Numbered from the stretch's first letter, positions 42,273 to 51,088 are shown. The stretch: DNA of 64,000 bases from an uncultured Lactobacillus sp. (GCA_946487795.1 CAMLUN010000001.1:1-64000), one strand, 5' to 3'. Notes: generated from the sequence alone by a model not told the origin. Program-made: numbers and translations.

Positions 42273-43409
42273 ATGACCAAAAAATTACACATCGCTTTAT
42301 TATTTGGTGGCAACTCCTCTGAACATGATGTGTCAAAGCGATCAGCACATAATATCTATGATGCTCTTGATAAGGAAAAATATGATGTAAGTCTTTTTAT
42401 GTTTACAAAGGATGGAATTCTATTAGGCAATGAGGATTCTCAAAAGATCTTTGATGGTGAACCTGAAGACCAAGTGGTAGCAGAAGCATATCAAAAGATG
42501 GATATGAGTAGTCCATTAGCACCAATTATGGCCTTAAACGAACAAAAGGAAATTGATTTCTTCTTCCCTGTTATCCATGGTAATTTAGGTGAAGATGGTA
42601 CAATTCAAGGCCTCTTTAAGCTCCTTAATAAGCCATACGTTGGTTCAAATATTGCAGCTAGTGCGATGTCTTTTGACAAGGATCTTACTAAGAAGATTAT
42701 TAGTCAAGCTGGTATTCGCAACACCCCCTATGTAGTAGTTACGCCAGAAAACCGGGCTGATTATTCATGGGGCCGGATTGAAGAAAAATTAGGTAATCTC
42801 ACTTTTGTAAAGCCAGCTAAGCAAGGTTCCTCCGTTGGAATTCATCGAGTTACTAACGCTGAAGAATATGAAAAAGCGTTAGATGATGCTTTTAAGTATG
42901 ATTACAAGATCTTAGTAGAACAGGGGATCGCTAATCCTCAAGAAATTGAGATTTCAATCTTAGGAAATGAACATCCAATTGCCTCTAAGTTAGGAGCTGT
43001 TCGTGTACCTAAGGACGATCCATTCTATGATTACGAAAACAAGTTTGTGGATGCCAGCGGGGTTGTTTTTGAACTTCCTGTTAAATTACCACAATACTTA
43101 GTTGATGAAATTACAGATATGGCTTTGAAAGCATACAAGGCATTAGGAATGAAGGGAATGGCTCGGATTGACTTTTTAGTTGACAGCAATAATGTTCCTT
43201 ATCTTGGTGAACCAAATACATTACCAGGATTTACTAACATTAGTCTGTACCCTCAAATGTGGGAAGTTTCTGGTATTTCATATTCTGACTTGATTGATCG
43301 GTTAATTCAATTAGGATTACAAGAATTTGAACGAAACAGCAAGATTAAATACGACTTCCGTAAGCTTGGTACTGAACGTGTTGGTCAAAAGAAATATAAC
43401 GAAGACTAA
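42273..43409 (+). CDS. ddl: D-alanine-D-alanine/D-lactate ligase
   Basis: A 378 aa ATP-grasp ligase that makes the terminal dipeptide or depsipeptide of the peptidoglycan precursor. It has HGNLGEDGT, the glycine loop KQGSSVGIHRV and the metal-site GEPNTLPGFT. In the specificity motif FYDYENKF, Phe258 replaces the Tyr that marks D-Ala-D-Ala ligases (Tyr216 in E. coli DdlB). This change is known to favour D-lactate and goes with intrinsic vancomycin resistance in Leuconostoc and lactobacilli. ATG 42273 has AAGGTGG upstream. Confidence 0.93.
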   Translation: MTKKLHIALLFGGNSSEHDVSKRSAHNIYDALDKEKYDVSLFMFTKDGILLGNEDSQKIFDGEPEDQVVAEAYQKMDMSSPLAPIMALNEQKEIDFFFPVIHGNLGEDGTIQGLFKLLNKPYVGSNIAASAMSFDKDLTKKIISQAGIRNTPYVVVTPENRADYSWGRIEEKLGNLTFVKPAKQGSSVGIHRVTNAEEYEKALDDAFKYDYKILVEQGIANPQEIEISILGNEHPIASKLGAVRVPKDDPFYDYENKFVDASGVVFELPVKLPQYLVDEITDMALKAYKALGMKGMARIDFLVDSNNVPYLGEPNTLPGFTNISLYPQMWEVSGISYSDLIDRLIQLGLQEFERNSKIKYDFRKLGTERVGQKKYNED

Positions 43410-43424
43410 AGAATAATTATTTAA

Positions 43425-43462
43425 TGGTTAGGATGTTGTGAAGACAATGTGCTAACTATTTT
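43425..43462 (+). terminator. probable terminator after ddl
   Basis: GGTTAG/CTAACT with an inner TTGT/ACAA pair, followed by an AT-rich T run. Confidence 0.5.
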
Positions 43463-43525
43463 TATTATTAAAATTATAGCAGGAAGTAAATATTATCATA
43501 ATGGTATGAAATCCGTGGTTTAGTA

Positions 43526-43553
43526 TTGCAGTAAGCAAAATTTATAATATAAT
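43526..43553 (+). promoter_or_regulatory. promoter of the candidate structured RNA
   Basis: TTGCAG (43526-43531) and TATAAT (43548-43553) have a 16-bp spacer. Transcription would start near 43560, right before the first stem. Confidence 0.5.
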
Positions 43554-43559
43554 GAAGAT

Positions 43560-43675
43560 ACGTAGTTTTTGTAAGCGTTAGAGTAGCTTACAGTCACACT
43601 ACTTATAGTACTTTATAACCATCGCAGGGGGTGACTTTGAAGGTGGTTATAAGCATTTATTTTTTATAAAATTTA
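43560..43675 (+). ncRNA. candidate structured small RNA or leader
   Basis: Within the 436-bp gap between ddl and the XRE-TPR gene lie nested helices. GTAGT (43562-43566) pairs with ACTAC (43598-43602) and encloses TGTAAGC/GCTTACA (43570-43576, 43586-43592). A separate 9-bp stem (43613-43621 with 43644-43652) holds the G-rich loop GCAGGGGGTGACTTTG, and a T-rich stretch follows. It may be an independent RNA, a type I antitoxin relic (the second hairpin resembles, from memory, elements near holin-like toxin genes) or a leader. A 10-codon open frame beginning at TTG 43637 behind AGGGGG is also visible. The class is not identified. Confidence 0.45.
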
Positions 43676-43760
43676 TTGTATTTTAAACATAAAAATAGTA
43701 TTGATTTATTTTTGGCCTATAATAAAAGACCTAGGTAAAACCAAAGTAATTTTTGTTGCT

Positions 43761-43780
43761 AATGGTGGTATAATACCATT
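43761..43780 (+). promoter_or_regulatory. palindrome over the -10 of the XRE-TPR gene
   Basis: AATGGTGGTATAATACCATT is nearly self-complementary and contains TATAAT (43769-43774). An ATGGTA half-repeat follows at about 43785. It is a plausible operator for autorepression by the regulator 66 bp downstream. No good -35 is seen. Confidence 0.45.
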
Positions 43781-43845
43781 GGCAATGGTACAGTTCATAG
43801 AGTACATATTTTATATTCAACAATTATGATTAAGGAAGGTAAACA

Positions 43846-44691
43846 ATGAGACTCCGAGGAGACGTATTAAAACAAATTCGTCGCAAGCGTGGATTGTCCC
43901 AAACGGCTTTAGCTGAAGGGATTTGTACTCAAGCGACAATCAGCCTAATGGAAAAACAAAATCGCTTACCCAAAATGGATATTTTAACGGCAATATGTGA
44001 ACGCTTAAATATTTCTTCTGATCGAATTGTCGAAAATGAAGTTAGTGGAATTAATGAAACATTCAACCAAATCGTTGATAATTTGATTTCACGCAATTTT
44101 GAAGATGCTTCAGCGCTTTTGAAGAAGGTTCATGTAAAAAATCTAGAAAGTGATTTTGATAAACAACGTTACTACTATCTAGTAGGAATGGTTCAAGTTG
44201 AAAGTAATCAAATTGATGAAGCCATTTTTAATTTTGAACTTGTTTTAACTCAATTTGCTACTACTAGTGCTAATATTTATTTAGCTATGACAACTGCAGG
44301 AATGGCGCTTGCTTACTTAAAACGTGGTGATAAAGAACGGGCAGCACGGTTAACTAACCGGTCTGTAAAACTGATTGATAATAAAAAATTGATTGGGAGC
44401 CTTTATCAGTGGGCATCAATTGATTGTCAAATTGCAGAATTATATCTGCAACTTGAAGACCCTGATAACGCTATTGAAGTTGCTAATAAGGGAATTGAAC
44501 TTTGTCGGGAACATGATTCATTATTCTTATTAGATGAACTATATCTTTATATAGGTCGTAGCTACATCCTAAAGAACGACAAGGAAGAAGCTAAAAAGGC
44601 TTTAAAGATTGCTGAAAGTCTTAGCATTGCTCGTAATGGATCAGTAGCAGAAGATACAATTCTATTAGAGTTAAAAAATTTAGAAATTTAA
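43846..44691 (+). CDS. XRE-family regulator with TPR-like C-terminus
   Basis: A 281 aa protein with an N-terminal HTH (about 5-60, LKQIRRKRGLSQTALAEGIC.QATISLMEKQ split over two helices), then helical repeats of the TPR type to the end. This is the layout of the RRNPP/PlcR-Rgg-like regulators that often bind short peptides. No peptide gene is clearly visible next to it. ATG 43846 follows AAGGAAGG. The palindrome at its -10 suggests autoregulation. Targets are unknown. Confidence 0.8.
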   Translation: MRLRGDVLKQIRRKRGLSQTALAEGICTQATISLMEKQNRLPKMDILTAICERLNISSDRIVENEVSGINETFNQIVDNLISRNFEDASALLKKVHVKNLESDFDKQRYYYLVGMVQVESNQIDEAIFNFELVLTQFATTSANIYLAMTTAGMALAYLKRGDKERAARLTNRSVKLIDNKKLIGSLYQWASIDCQIAELYLQLEDPDNAIEVANKGIELCREHDSLFLLDELYLYIGRSYILKNDKEEAKKALKIAESLSIARNGSVAEDTILLELKNLEI

Positions 44692-44707
44692 TTAATATAC
44701 GTAACTG

Positions 44708-44754
44708 AAAAACGAAGCTGAGAGATGGTTAAGATGTCTCAGCTTCGTTTTTTA
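44708..44754 (+). terminator. terminator of the XRE-TPR gene
   Basis: AAAACGAAGCTGAGA pairs with TCTCAGCTTCGTTTT in a 15-bp stem followed by T. Confidence 0.88.
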
Positions 44755-44768
44755 GTATAAATTTAAAG

Positions 44769-44784
44769 ATTTATCCGTATAAAT
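44769..44784 (+). promoter_or_regulatory. AraR operator, distal
   Basis: ATTTATCCGTATAAAT matches the AraR box known from Bacillus (ATTTGTACGTACAAAT type). It differs from the proximal box at one position and is 217 bp upstream of it, just after the regulator's terminator. Distal and proximal boxes of this type cooperate by DNA looping in B. subtilis. Confidence 0.7.
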
Positions 44785-44810
44785 AATTAATAAAAACTTA
44801 ATTGATTATT

Positions 44811-44858
44811 AAAGACTAATTTCAGTTTATGTGCATTAAACGAGAATTAGTCTTTTTT
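44811..44858 (+). terminator. second terminator before the ara promoter
   Basis: AAAGACTAATT (44811-44821) pairs with AATTAGTCTTT (44845-44855), followed by T. It lies between the two AraR boxes and would shield the ara promoter from upstream transcription. The rest of the 395-bp gap (44859-44980) shows nothing I recognise. Confidence 0.75.
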
Positions 44859-44982
44859 ATTAGTAAAAAATAAAAATATTTTTCACATGCATAACTGCTT
44901 CTAAATACAAGATAGACATGAAATTGTTAAATGTATAAAATGCTTTTTCACAATTGGTTATGATTAATTTTAAATAATTTAC

Positions 44983-45011
44983 TTGATTTATCCGTACAAA
45001 TATTTTATAGT
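44983..45011 (+). promoter_or_regulatory. ara operon promoter
   Basis: TTGATT (44983-44988) and TATAGT (45006-45011) have a 17-bp spacer. The AraR box fills most of the spacer and overlaps the -35, and a cre lies just downstream. Confidence 0.75.
44986..45001 (+). promoter_or_regulatory. AraR operator, proximal
   Basis: ATTTATCCGTACAAAT overlaps the -35 and spacer of the ara promoter, so AraR binding without arabinose would block it. The araR gene itself is 7 kb downstream. Confidence 0.8.
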
Positions 45012-45024
45012 AATAATTGTTCAA

Positions 45025-45038
45025 TGAAAGCGCGTTCA
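45025..45038 (+). promoter_or_regulatory. cre site of the ara operon
   Basis: TGAAAGCGCGTTCA matches the CcpA consensus TGWAANCGNTNWCA except at one position. It lies about 15-25 bp downstream of the -10, where CcpA acts as a roadblock or promoter blocker. Confidence 0.75.
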
Positions 45039-45086
45039 TGTTCATGAAAAACTATTACTTTTTAATTTTTAAGGAGGATGAATGTA

Positions 45087-46502
45087 ATGGCTAAAGCCGA
45101 GAAGAAAATATCAAGTGCATTTATCTACTTCTTCGGATCATTTGGGGGCATCCTATTTGGTTACGATATCGGTGTTATGACTGGTGCCTTACCTTTCTTA
45201 CAAGCTGATTGGCACCTTGAAAATGCAGCTTCTCTAGTTGGTTGGATTACTTCAGCAGTTATGTTTGGTGCAATCTTCGGGGGCGCATTAGCCGGACAGC
45301 TTTCTGATAAGTTCGGTCGGCGGAAAATGATTTTAATGTCTGCAATTGTATTCATGGTATTCTCCGTTTTATCTGGTGTTTCACCAGACATGGGCGAAGC
45401 AAGTGCCTACTATCTGATTATTGTCCGGATGCTTTTAGGTTTAGCGGTAGGGGCTGCCTCAGCGTTGGTACCAGCTTATATGTCCGAAATGGCACCAGCT
45501 AAAGCACGTGGACGTTTATCTGGACTTAACCAAACAATGATTGTTTCTGGAATGTTATTGTCATATGTTGTTGACTTCCTATTGAAAGACCTTCCTGGTG
45601 AATGGGCATGGCGTCTTATGTTAGGATTGGCAGCTGTTCCTGCTTTAATCTTATTCCTTGGTGTTCTTCGTTTGCCAGAATCTCCACGGTTCTTATTGCG
45701 TAAAGGTGATGAAGCCCAAGCGCGGAAAGTTCTTTCTTACATTCGTAAAAATCCAGCTGAGATTGACCAAGAATTAGCAAGTATTAAAGAAACTGCTAAA
45801 GAAGAGCGACAAGCAAATCAAAAGACAAGTTGGTCAACCTTATTCAGTGGCAAGTATCGTTACCTAGTTATTGCTGGGGTTGGGGTTGCAGCCTTCCAAC
45901 AATTCCAAGGTGCAAACGCGATCTTCTACTACATTCCATTAATTGTTCAAAAGGCAACTGGCCAAGCTGCATCTTCAAACTTAATGTGGCCAATTGTTCA
46001 AGGGGTTATCTTGGTTGTTGGTTCCCTGGTTTACATGTGGATTGCTGATAAATTTAACCGGCGGACATTGTTAATGGTTGGTGGTGCTGTCATGGGACTT
46101 TCCTTCATTCTTCCAGCCGTTATTAATTGGATGATGCCAAATATGAATCCGATGACAATTGTTGTGTTCTTATGTATCTATGTTGCGTTCTACTCCTTCA
46201 CATGGGCTCCGTTAACATGGGTGCTTGTTGGTGAAATCTTCCCACTAGCTATCCGGGGTCGTGCCTCTGGTTTAGCTTCATCATTTAACTGGATTGGATC
46301 ATGGTTAGTTGGTCTTATCTTCCCAATTATGACGGCAAGTATGCCACAAGAAGCTGTTTTCGCGATCTTCGGAATTATCTGTATCTTAGGAGTTATCTTT
46401 GTTAAGACTTGTGTTCCAGAAACTCGTGGGCACACTCTTGAAGAAATTGAAGAGCAAGGAACAAACCATGGTCGAGTAAAGGCCAGCAATCCTGAAAACT
46501 AG
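45087..46502 (+). CDS. araE: MFS pentose:H+ symporter (arabinose transporter)
   Basis: A 471 aa sugar porter with 12 predicted helices. Family motifs are visible: GGILFGYDIGVMTG in helix 1, LSDKFGRRKM in the 2-3 loop, PESPRFLL at mid-protein and PETRGHTLEEIE at the end. Position before araB, araD and araA behind an AraR-controlled promoter points to L-arabinose as substrate, though related porters take xylose or others. ATG 45087 lies 9 nt after AAGGAGG; the in-frame ATG at 45078 is too close to that site. Confidence 0.88.
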   Translation: MAKAEKKISSAFIYFFGSFGGILFGYDIGVMTGALPFLQADWHLENAASLVGWITSAVMFGAIFGGALAGQLSDKFGRRKMILMSAIVFMVFSVLSGVSPDMGEASAYYLIIVRMLLGLAVGAASALVPAYMSEMAPAKARGRLSGLNQTMIVSGMLLSYVVDFLLKDLPGEWAWRLMLGLAAVPALILFLGVLRLPESPRFLLRKGDEAQARKVLSYIRKNPAEIDQELASIKETAKEERQANQKTSWSTLFSGKYRYLVIAGVGVAAFQQFQGANAIFYYIPLIVQKATGQAASSNLMWPIVQGVILVVGSLVYMWIADKFNRRTLLMVGGAVMGLSFILPAVINWMMPNMNPMTIVVFLCIYVAFYSFTWAPLTWVLVGEIFPLAIRGRASGLASSFNWIGSWLVGLIFPIMTASMPQEAVFAIFGIICILGVIFVKTCVPETRGHTLEEIEEQGTNHGRVKASNPEN

Positions 46503-46514
46503 GAGGAATACTCT

Positions 46515-48137
46515 ATGAATTTACGTGAAACAGCGACACAAGTAAAAAATGGTCAGGCTTCACTAGGAATTGAGTTAGGCTCTACCCGAATTAAAGCAGT
46601 CTTGATTAATTCAGATTTTGAAACAATCTCTTCTGGGAGCTATACCTGGGAAAACCAATTGAAAGACGGGATCTGGACATACCCGCTGGATCAAGTTTGG
46701 GAAGGGATTCAAGCTGCTTATGCCAAGATTAAGGCAGATGTCCAAAGTAAGTACCATGTGAGCTTGGATGAAATTAGTTCAATCGGTGTCAGTGCCATGA
46801 TGCATGGGTACCTACCATTTGATAAAAATAACCAATTACTTGTTCCATTTAGAACCTGGCGGAATAACATCACTGAGGAATCCGCAGATAAGTTAACTGA
46901 TTTATTTGATTTTAATATTCCACAACGATGGAGTATTGCTCACCTCTACCAAGCAATTTTGAATAAGGAACCGCATGTTAAAGACATTGATTTCATTACA
47001 ACTTTAGCTGGTTATGTTCACTGGAAACTTTCGGGTGAAAAAGTTTTAGGAATTGGGGATGCCTCAGGAGTATTTCCAATCGATGATCAAACATTAACTT
47101 ATCGTCAAGACTTTATTGAAAAATTCAACTCATTACCAGAAGTTGAACAATACCCATGGCAACTTAAGAATATTTTGCCTGCAGTCCTGGTAGCTGGACG
47201 CGATGCAGGTCACTTAACTGCTGATGGAGCAAAGTTACTTGATCCAAGTGGGACTTTGCAAGCTGGTAGTTTGATGGCCCCTCCAGAAGGGGATGCAGGA
47301 ACTGGAATGGTTGGAACTAACAGTGTTCGAAAACGGACAGGAAATATTTCGGTTGGAACTTCAGCCTTCTCAATGAATGTGTTAGATGCTCCATTAAAGA
47401 AGCTTCACCGTGATATTGATATTGTTACTACGCCAACCGGTGATCCAGTAGCCATGGTTCATATCAATAATTGTTCTTCTGATATTAACGCCTGGGTTGG
47501 ATTATTTAGAGATTTTGCTAATGCAATTGGAGCCAAGATCGATACCAATACGCTTTACGAGACCCTATTTGATTCAACGGTTCACTCCGACCCAGATGCT
47601 GGTGGATTAATTAATTATAGTTATCTTTCTGGTGAAAATATTACCAAGATTCAGGAAGGACGTCCCCTATTTGTCCGTACTCCAAATAGTAAGATGAACC
47701 TCGCTAACTTCTTCCTTACTCAACTCTATGCAGCATTTGCGCCATTGAAGATTGGGATGGATATCTTACTAAATGAAGAACACGTTCAAACCGATGTCAT
47801 GGTTGCGCAAGGAGGACTCTTTGGGACACCAGTTATTGGGCAACAAGTTTTGGCGAATGCCTTAAATATCCCAATTACAATCATGAATACTGCCAGTGAA
47901 GGTGGACCATGGGGAATGGCGGTTCTTGCTAAGTATGCTGAGACGTACGGAAAAGAATCCCTAGCAGATTACCTTGACGAAAAAGTCTTTAAGAATCCAG
48001 AAAGTATGACCCTTACACCAGAACCTGCTGGCGTAAAAGGATATGAAAGCTTTATTACTCGTTACCAAGCAGGCTTACCTGTTGAAGCATTAGCTGGTGA
48101 TGACATTAAAGAACGTGAAGAGAAAGGGAGTAAATAG
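46515..48137 (+). CDS. araB: L-ribulokinase (FGGY kinase)
   Basis: A 540 aa FGGY carbohydrate kinase with the ATP-fold start GIELGSTRIKAVLI, the helix SSIGVSAMMHGYLPF and the C-terminal phosphate region NTASEGGPWGMAVL. It phosphorylates L-ribulose to L-ribulose 5-phosphate. It follows the transporter by 12 nt behind AGGAGGA and precedes araD by 3 nt. Confidence 0.9.
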   Translation: MNLRETATQVKNGQASLGIELGSTRIKAVLINSDFETISSGSYTWENQLKDGIWTYPLDQVWEGIQAAYAKIKADVQSKYHVSLDEISSIGVSAMMHGYLPFDKNNQLLVPFRTWRNNITEESADKLTDLFDFNIPQRWSIAHLYQAILNKEPHVKDIDFITTLAGYVHWKLSGEKVLGIGDASGVFPIDDQTLTYRQDFIEKFNSLPEVEQYPWQLKNILPAVLVAGRDAGHLTADGAKLLDPSGTLQAGSLMAPPEGDAGTGMVGTNSVRKRTGNISVGTSAFSMNVLDAPLKKLHRDIDIVTTPTGDPVAMVHINNCSSDINAWVGLFRDFANAIGAKIDTNTLYETLFDSTVHSDPDAGGLINYSYLSGENITKIQEGRPLFVRTPNSKMNLANFFLTQLYAAFAPLKIGMDILLNEEHVQTDVMVAQGGLFGTPVIGQQVLANALNIPITIMNTASEGGPWGMAVLAKYAETYGKESLADYLDEKVFKNPESMTLTPEPAGVKGYESFITRYQAGLPVEALAGDDIKEREEKGSK

Positions 48138-48140
48138 TAC

Positions 48141-48869
48141 ATGTTAGAAGATTTAAAGAAAGAAGTTTATGAAGCAAATATGCGGCTTCCTAAACTAGGC
48201 CTTGTTTCCTTTACATGGGGCAATGTTTCAGGGATTGACCGTGAAAAAGGATTGTTTGTTATTAAACCTTCTGGAGTTCCATATGAAGAGATGAAGCCGG
48301 AAGACATGGTTGTTGTCAACTTGGATGGTGAGGTAGTCGAGGGTGACTTGAATCCATCCAGTGATACTCCTACTCACACTTACCTCTATAATCACTTCCC
48401 AAAGATTGGTGGAGTCGTTCATACTCATTCACCATGGGCAGTAGCGTTTGCAGCTGCACGGATGGATGTTCCAGCAATGAATACCACTCACGCTGATACT
48501 TTCTATACTGATGTCCCAGCTGCTGATGCTTTGACGAAGGAAGAAATTGAAGAAGACTATGAAGGTAATACAGGAAAGGTAATCGTTCGTTCATTCAAGG
48601 AACGGGGTTTGGACTATGAAGCAACCCCAGCGGCATTAGTAATGCAACATGGTCCATTTACCTGGGGGCCAACACCTGACAAAGCAGTTTATAATGCTAA
48701 GGTGTTAGAAGTTGTGGCAGAAGAAGATTATCATGCAATGCAATTAACGCACCAAGACCTTCACTTACCTCAATACTTGTTGGACAAACACTATTACCGC
48801 AAGCATGGTGCGAATGCATATTACGGACAAAATAATGCGCATTCAAAAGATCATGCAGCTCACGCTTAA
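48141..48869 (+). CDS. araD: L-ribulose-5-phosphate 4-epimerase
   Basis: A 242 aa class II aldolase-fold epimerase that gives D-xylulose 5-phosphate, which feeds phosphoketolase. Zinc-binding histidines are in VVHTHSPWA (His-x-His) and the C-terminal part, and the SFTWGNVSG phosphate loop is present. Typical length is about 230-245. Confidence 0.93.
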   Translation: MLEDLKKEVYEANMRLPKLGLVSFTWGNVSGIDREKGLFVIKPSGVPYEEMKPEDMVVVNLDGEVVEGDLNPSSDTPTHTYLYNHFPKIGGVVHTHSPWAVAFAAARMDVPAMNTTHADTFYTDVPAADALTKEEIEEDYEGNTGKVIVRSFKERGLDYEATPAALVMQHGPFTWGPTPDKAVYNAKVLEVVAEEDYHAMQLTHQDLHLPQYLLDKHYYRKHGANAYYGQNNAHSKDHAAHA

Positions 48870-48923
48870 TTAATTTGGTAGCTACATTTAAAAACTTTTT
48901 TAGGATAAAAGGAGTGTAATCTC

Positions 48924-50345
48924 ATGGATATTAAGAATTACGAATTTTGGTTTGTTACTGGTAGTCAATTCCTTTACGGTGAAGAACAATTAAAGTCAGT
49001 TGCTGCTGATGCTGAAGATATTGTTAATAAGTTAAACGAAAGTGGTAAGTTGCCTTACAAGGTTGTCTTCAAGGGTGTTATGACAACTGCTGAAGGAATC
49101 ACTAAGTTTATGAAGGAAGCTAACTACAATGACAACGTTGCCGGTGTTATGACATGGATGCATACCTTCTCACCAGCAAAGAACTGGATTCGGGGAACTA
49201 AGCTTTTACAAAAGCCACTGCTTCACTTAGCAACTCAATACTTGAACAAGATTCCATATGACACCATTGACTTTGATTACATGAACTTAAACCAATCAGC
49301 TCATGGTGACCGTGAATATGCTTACATTAACGCTCGTTTACAAAAGCATAACAAGATTGTTTACGGCTTCTGGGGAGATGAAGAAGTTCAAGAAGAAATC
49401 GCTGACTGGCAAAATGTTGCGGTTGCTTACAACGAAAGCTTTAACATTAAGATTGTTCGTTTTGGTGATACAATGCGGAACGTTGCCGTTACTGAAGGTG
49501 ACAAAGTTGAAGCCCAAATGTTCCTTGGCTGGACTGTTGACTACTGGCCAGTAAGTGACTTAGTAGAATATGTAAATGGTATCAGTAAAGAAGAAATTGA
49601 TGCTGCTTACAAGGACTTAGCAAGTCGTTATGAAATGGTCCAAGGTGATAATACTAAGGAACACTATGAACACTCAGTTCGTTACCAACTTCGTGAATAT
49701 CTTGGTTTGAAGAAGTTTATGGATGAAAAAGGCTACACTGGCTTTACCACCAACTTTGAAGACTTGCATGGCCTTGAAGAATTACCTGGGTTAGCAGCTC
49801 AATTATTGATGCGTGATGGCTACGGCTTTGGTGCTGAAGGTGATTGGAAGTCTGCCGGAATGGATCGCTTATTGAAGATTGCTGCTGATAATGTTGCTAC
49901 TGCCTTTATGGAAGACTACACATTAGACCTTCGTTCAGGTCACCAAGCAATTCTTGGTTCACACATGCTTGAAGTTGACCCAACAATTGCTTCAGATAAG
50001 CCACGAGTTGAAGTTCACCCATTAGACATTGGTGGTAAAGATGACCCAGCACGGTTAGTATTTACTGGTCGTGAAGGTAAGGCTGTCGATGTTACCCTTT
50101 CATACTTCAACGATGGTTACAAGGTTATTGGTTACTCAGTTGATTGTCATAAGCCAGAAGCTGAAACGCCTCATCTTCCAGTTGCTAAGCAGTTATGGAC
50201 ACCAACTGTTGGCTTAAAGGAAGGTGCTGAACGTTGGATGCATGCTGGTGGTGGTCACCACACAATCTTGAGTTTCAGTTTGAAACCACAACAAATTAAA
50301 GATCTTTTCGGAATGTTAGATGTTAAAGTTGATTTTATTGAATAG
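48924..50345 (+). CDS. araA: L-arabinose isomerase
   Basis: A 473 aa enzyme converting L-arabinose to L-ribulose with Mn2+. Family blocks are [14 protein letters not shown] at the start, [24 protein letters not shown] and the metal ligands in [10 protein letters not shown] and GGGHHTILS. Last gene of the ara operon; a 54-nt gap separates it from araD. Confidence 0.96.
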   Translation: MDIKNYEFWFVTGSQFLYGEEQLKSVAADAEDIVNKLNESGKLPYKVVFKGVMTTAEGITKFMKEANYNDNVAGVMTWMHTFSPAKNWIRGTKLLQKPLLHLATQYLNKIPYDTIDFDYMNLNQSAHGDREYAYINARLQKHNKIVYGFWGDEEVQEEIADWQNVAVAYNESFNIKIVRFGDTMRNVAVTEGDKVEAQMFLGWTVDYWPVSDLVEYVNGISKEEIDAAYKDLASRYEMVQGDNTKEHYEHSVRYQLREYLGLKKFMDEKGYTGFTTNFEDLHGLEELPGLAAQLLMRDGYGFGAEGDWKSAGMDRLLKIAADNVATAFMEDYTLDLRSGHQAILGSHMLEVDPTIASDKPRVEVHPLDIGGKDDPARLVFTGREGKAVDVTLSYFNDGYKVIGYSVDCHKPEAETPHLPVAKQLWTPTVGLKEGAERWMHAGGGHHTILSFSLKPQQIKDLFGMLDVKVDFIE

Positions 50346-50367
50346 TTAATTCAAATTAAAAATCCTC

Positions 50368-50414
50368 AAAATGGTTCTACTCGGCAAACCTCGAGACGAG
50401 TAGAACCATTTTTT
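50368..50414 (+). terminator. terminator of the ara operon
   Basis: AAAATGGTTCTACTCG pairs with CGAGTAGAACCATTTT, followed by T. Confidence 0.92.
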
Positions 50415-50430
50415 ATCAGGAGCTGGAAAA

Positions 50431-51000
50431 ATAAAAACTGAAAAAGAGAAAATGCTAGCAGGGGAAGCTTTTAACGTTTACGATCCCGAATTAGTTAAAG
50501 AGCGTCAATATGCCCGTCAATTAGTTGAGCGATTTAATGCTCTTGGCGAGATGAACCCGACTGCAAGCAATACTGTGATTCGTCAATTGTTTGGACACGT
50601 TGGCGAAAAGTGTGAAGTTCATCCGCAATTCAAATGTGATTATGGTTATAACATTTATGTAGATGATGATTTTTTCGCTAATTATGATTGTGTCATGCTT
50701 GATGTTAGTCCAATTCGGATTGGGAAGCATTGTTTATTGGGACCGCGAGTGCAGATTTATACTGTTAATCATCTCTTGAACCCACGATTACGGCGCAATG
50801 GAGCTTACGGTCAAAGTAAGGATGTCACTATTGGGGATAATGCGTGGATTGGTGGCGGGGCAATTATTTGTCCAGGTGTAACTTTGGGTAATAATGTAAT
50901 TGTTGGTGCTGGAAGTGTAGTGACAAAGTCGTTTGGTGATAATGTTGTTATTGCGGGTAATCCAGCACGGATCATTAAAGAGAATCCATATGTAGAATAA
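50431..51000 (+). CDS. maltose/galactoside O-acetyltransferase-like enzyme, possible ATA start
   Basis: A left-handed beta-helix acetyltransferase (MAA/LacA type) with hexapeptide repeats (IGDNAWIGGGAIICPGVTLG) and the acetyl-CoA region. The conserved start of the family (M-K-T-E-K-E-K-M-L-A-G) is fully encoded here, but its first codon is ATA at 50431, with AGGAG 8 nt upstream. The first ATG in frame is at 50452 and lacks a good ribosome binding site; from there the product is 182 aa and loses 7 residues. Its role after the ara operon is unknown, since a terminator separates them. Sugar detoxification by acetylation is the general guess for the family. Confidence 0.8.
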   Translation: MKTEKEKMLAGEAFNVYDPELVKERQYARQLVERFNALGEMNPTASNTVIRQLFGHVGEKCEVHPQFKCDYGYNIYVDDDFFANYDCVMLDVSPIRIGKHCLLGPRVQIYTVNHLLNPRLRRNGAYGQSKDVTIGDNAWIGGGAIICPGVTLGNNVIVGAGSVVTKSFGDNVVIAGNPARIIKENPYVE

Positions 51001-51030
51001 TTGATTATTTCCCAGGTTATTTTTAATGCA

Positions 51031-51082
51031 AAAAGGGAACTAAGATATGGTCATGTGACGGCCGTTATCTTGGTTCCCTTTA
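51031..51082. terminator. bidirectional terminator
   Basis: AAAGGGAACTAAGATA pairs with TATCTTGGTTCCCTTT with one mismatch or wobble; it lies between convergent genes. Confidence 0.85.
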
Positions 51083-51088
51083 TCATTC

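Noticed and set aside
43637..43669. Ten-codon open frame (TTG start) as a confirmed peptide pheromone or toxin gene
   Set aside because: It is too short to support by composition, its ribosome binding run lies inside a hairpin loop, and no processing or export signal is visible. It is kept only as a remark within the RNA candidate.
45078..45080. ATG 45078 as start of the arabinose transporter
   Set aside because: It touches the AAGGAGG site directly. ATG 45087, 9 nt away, is properly spaced.
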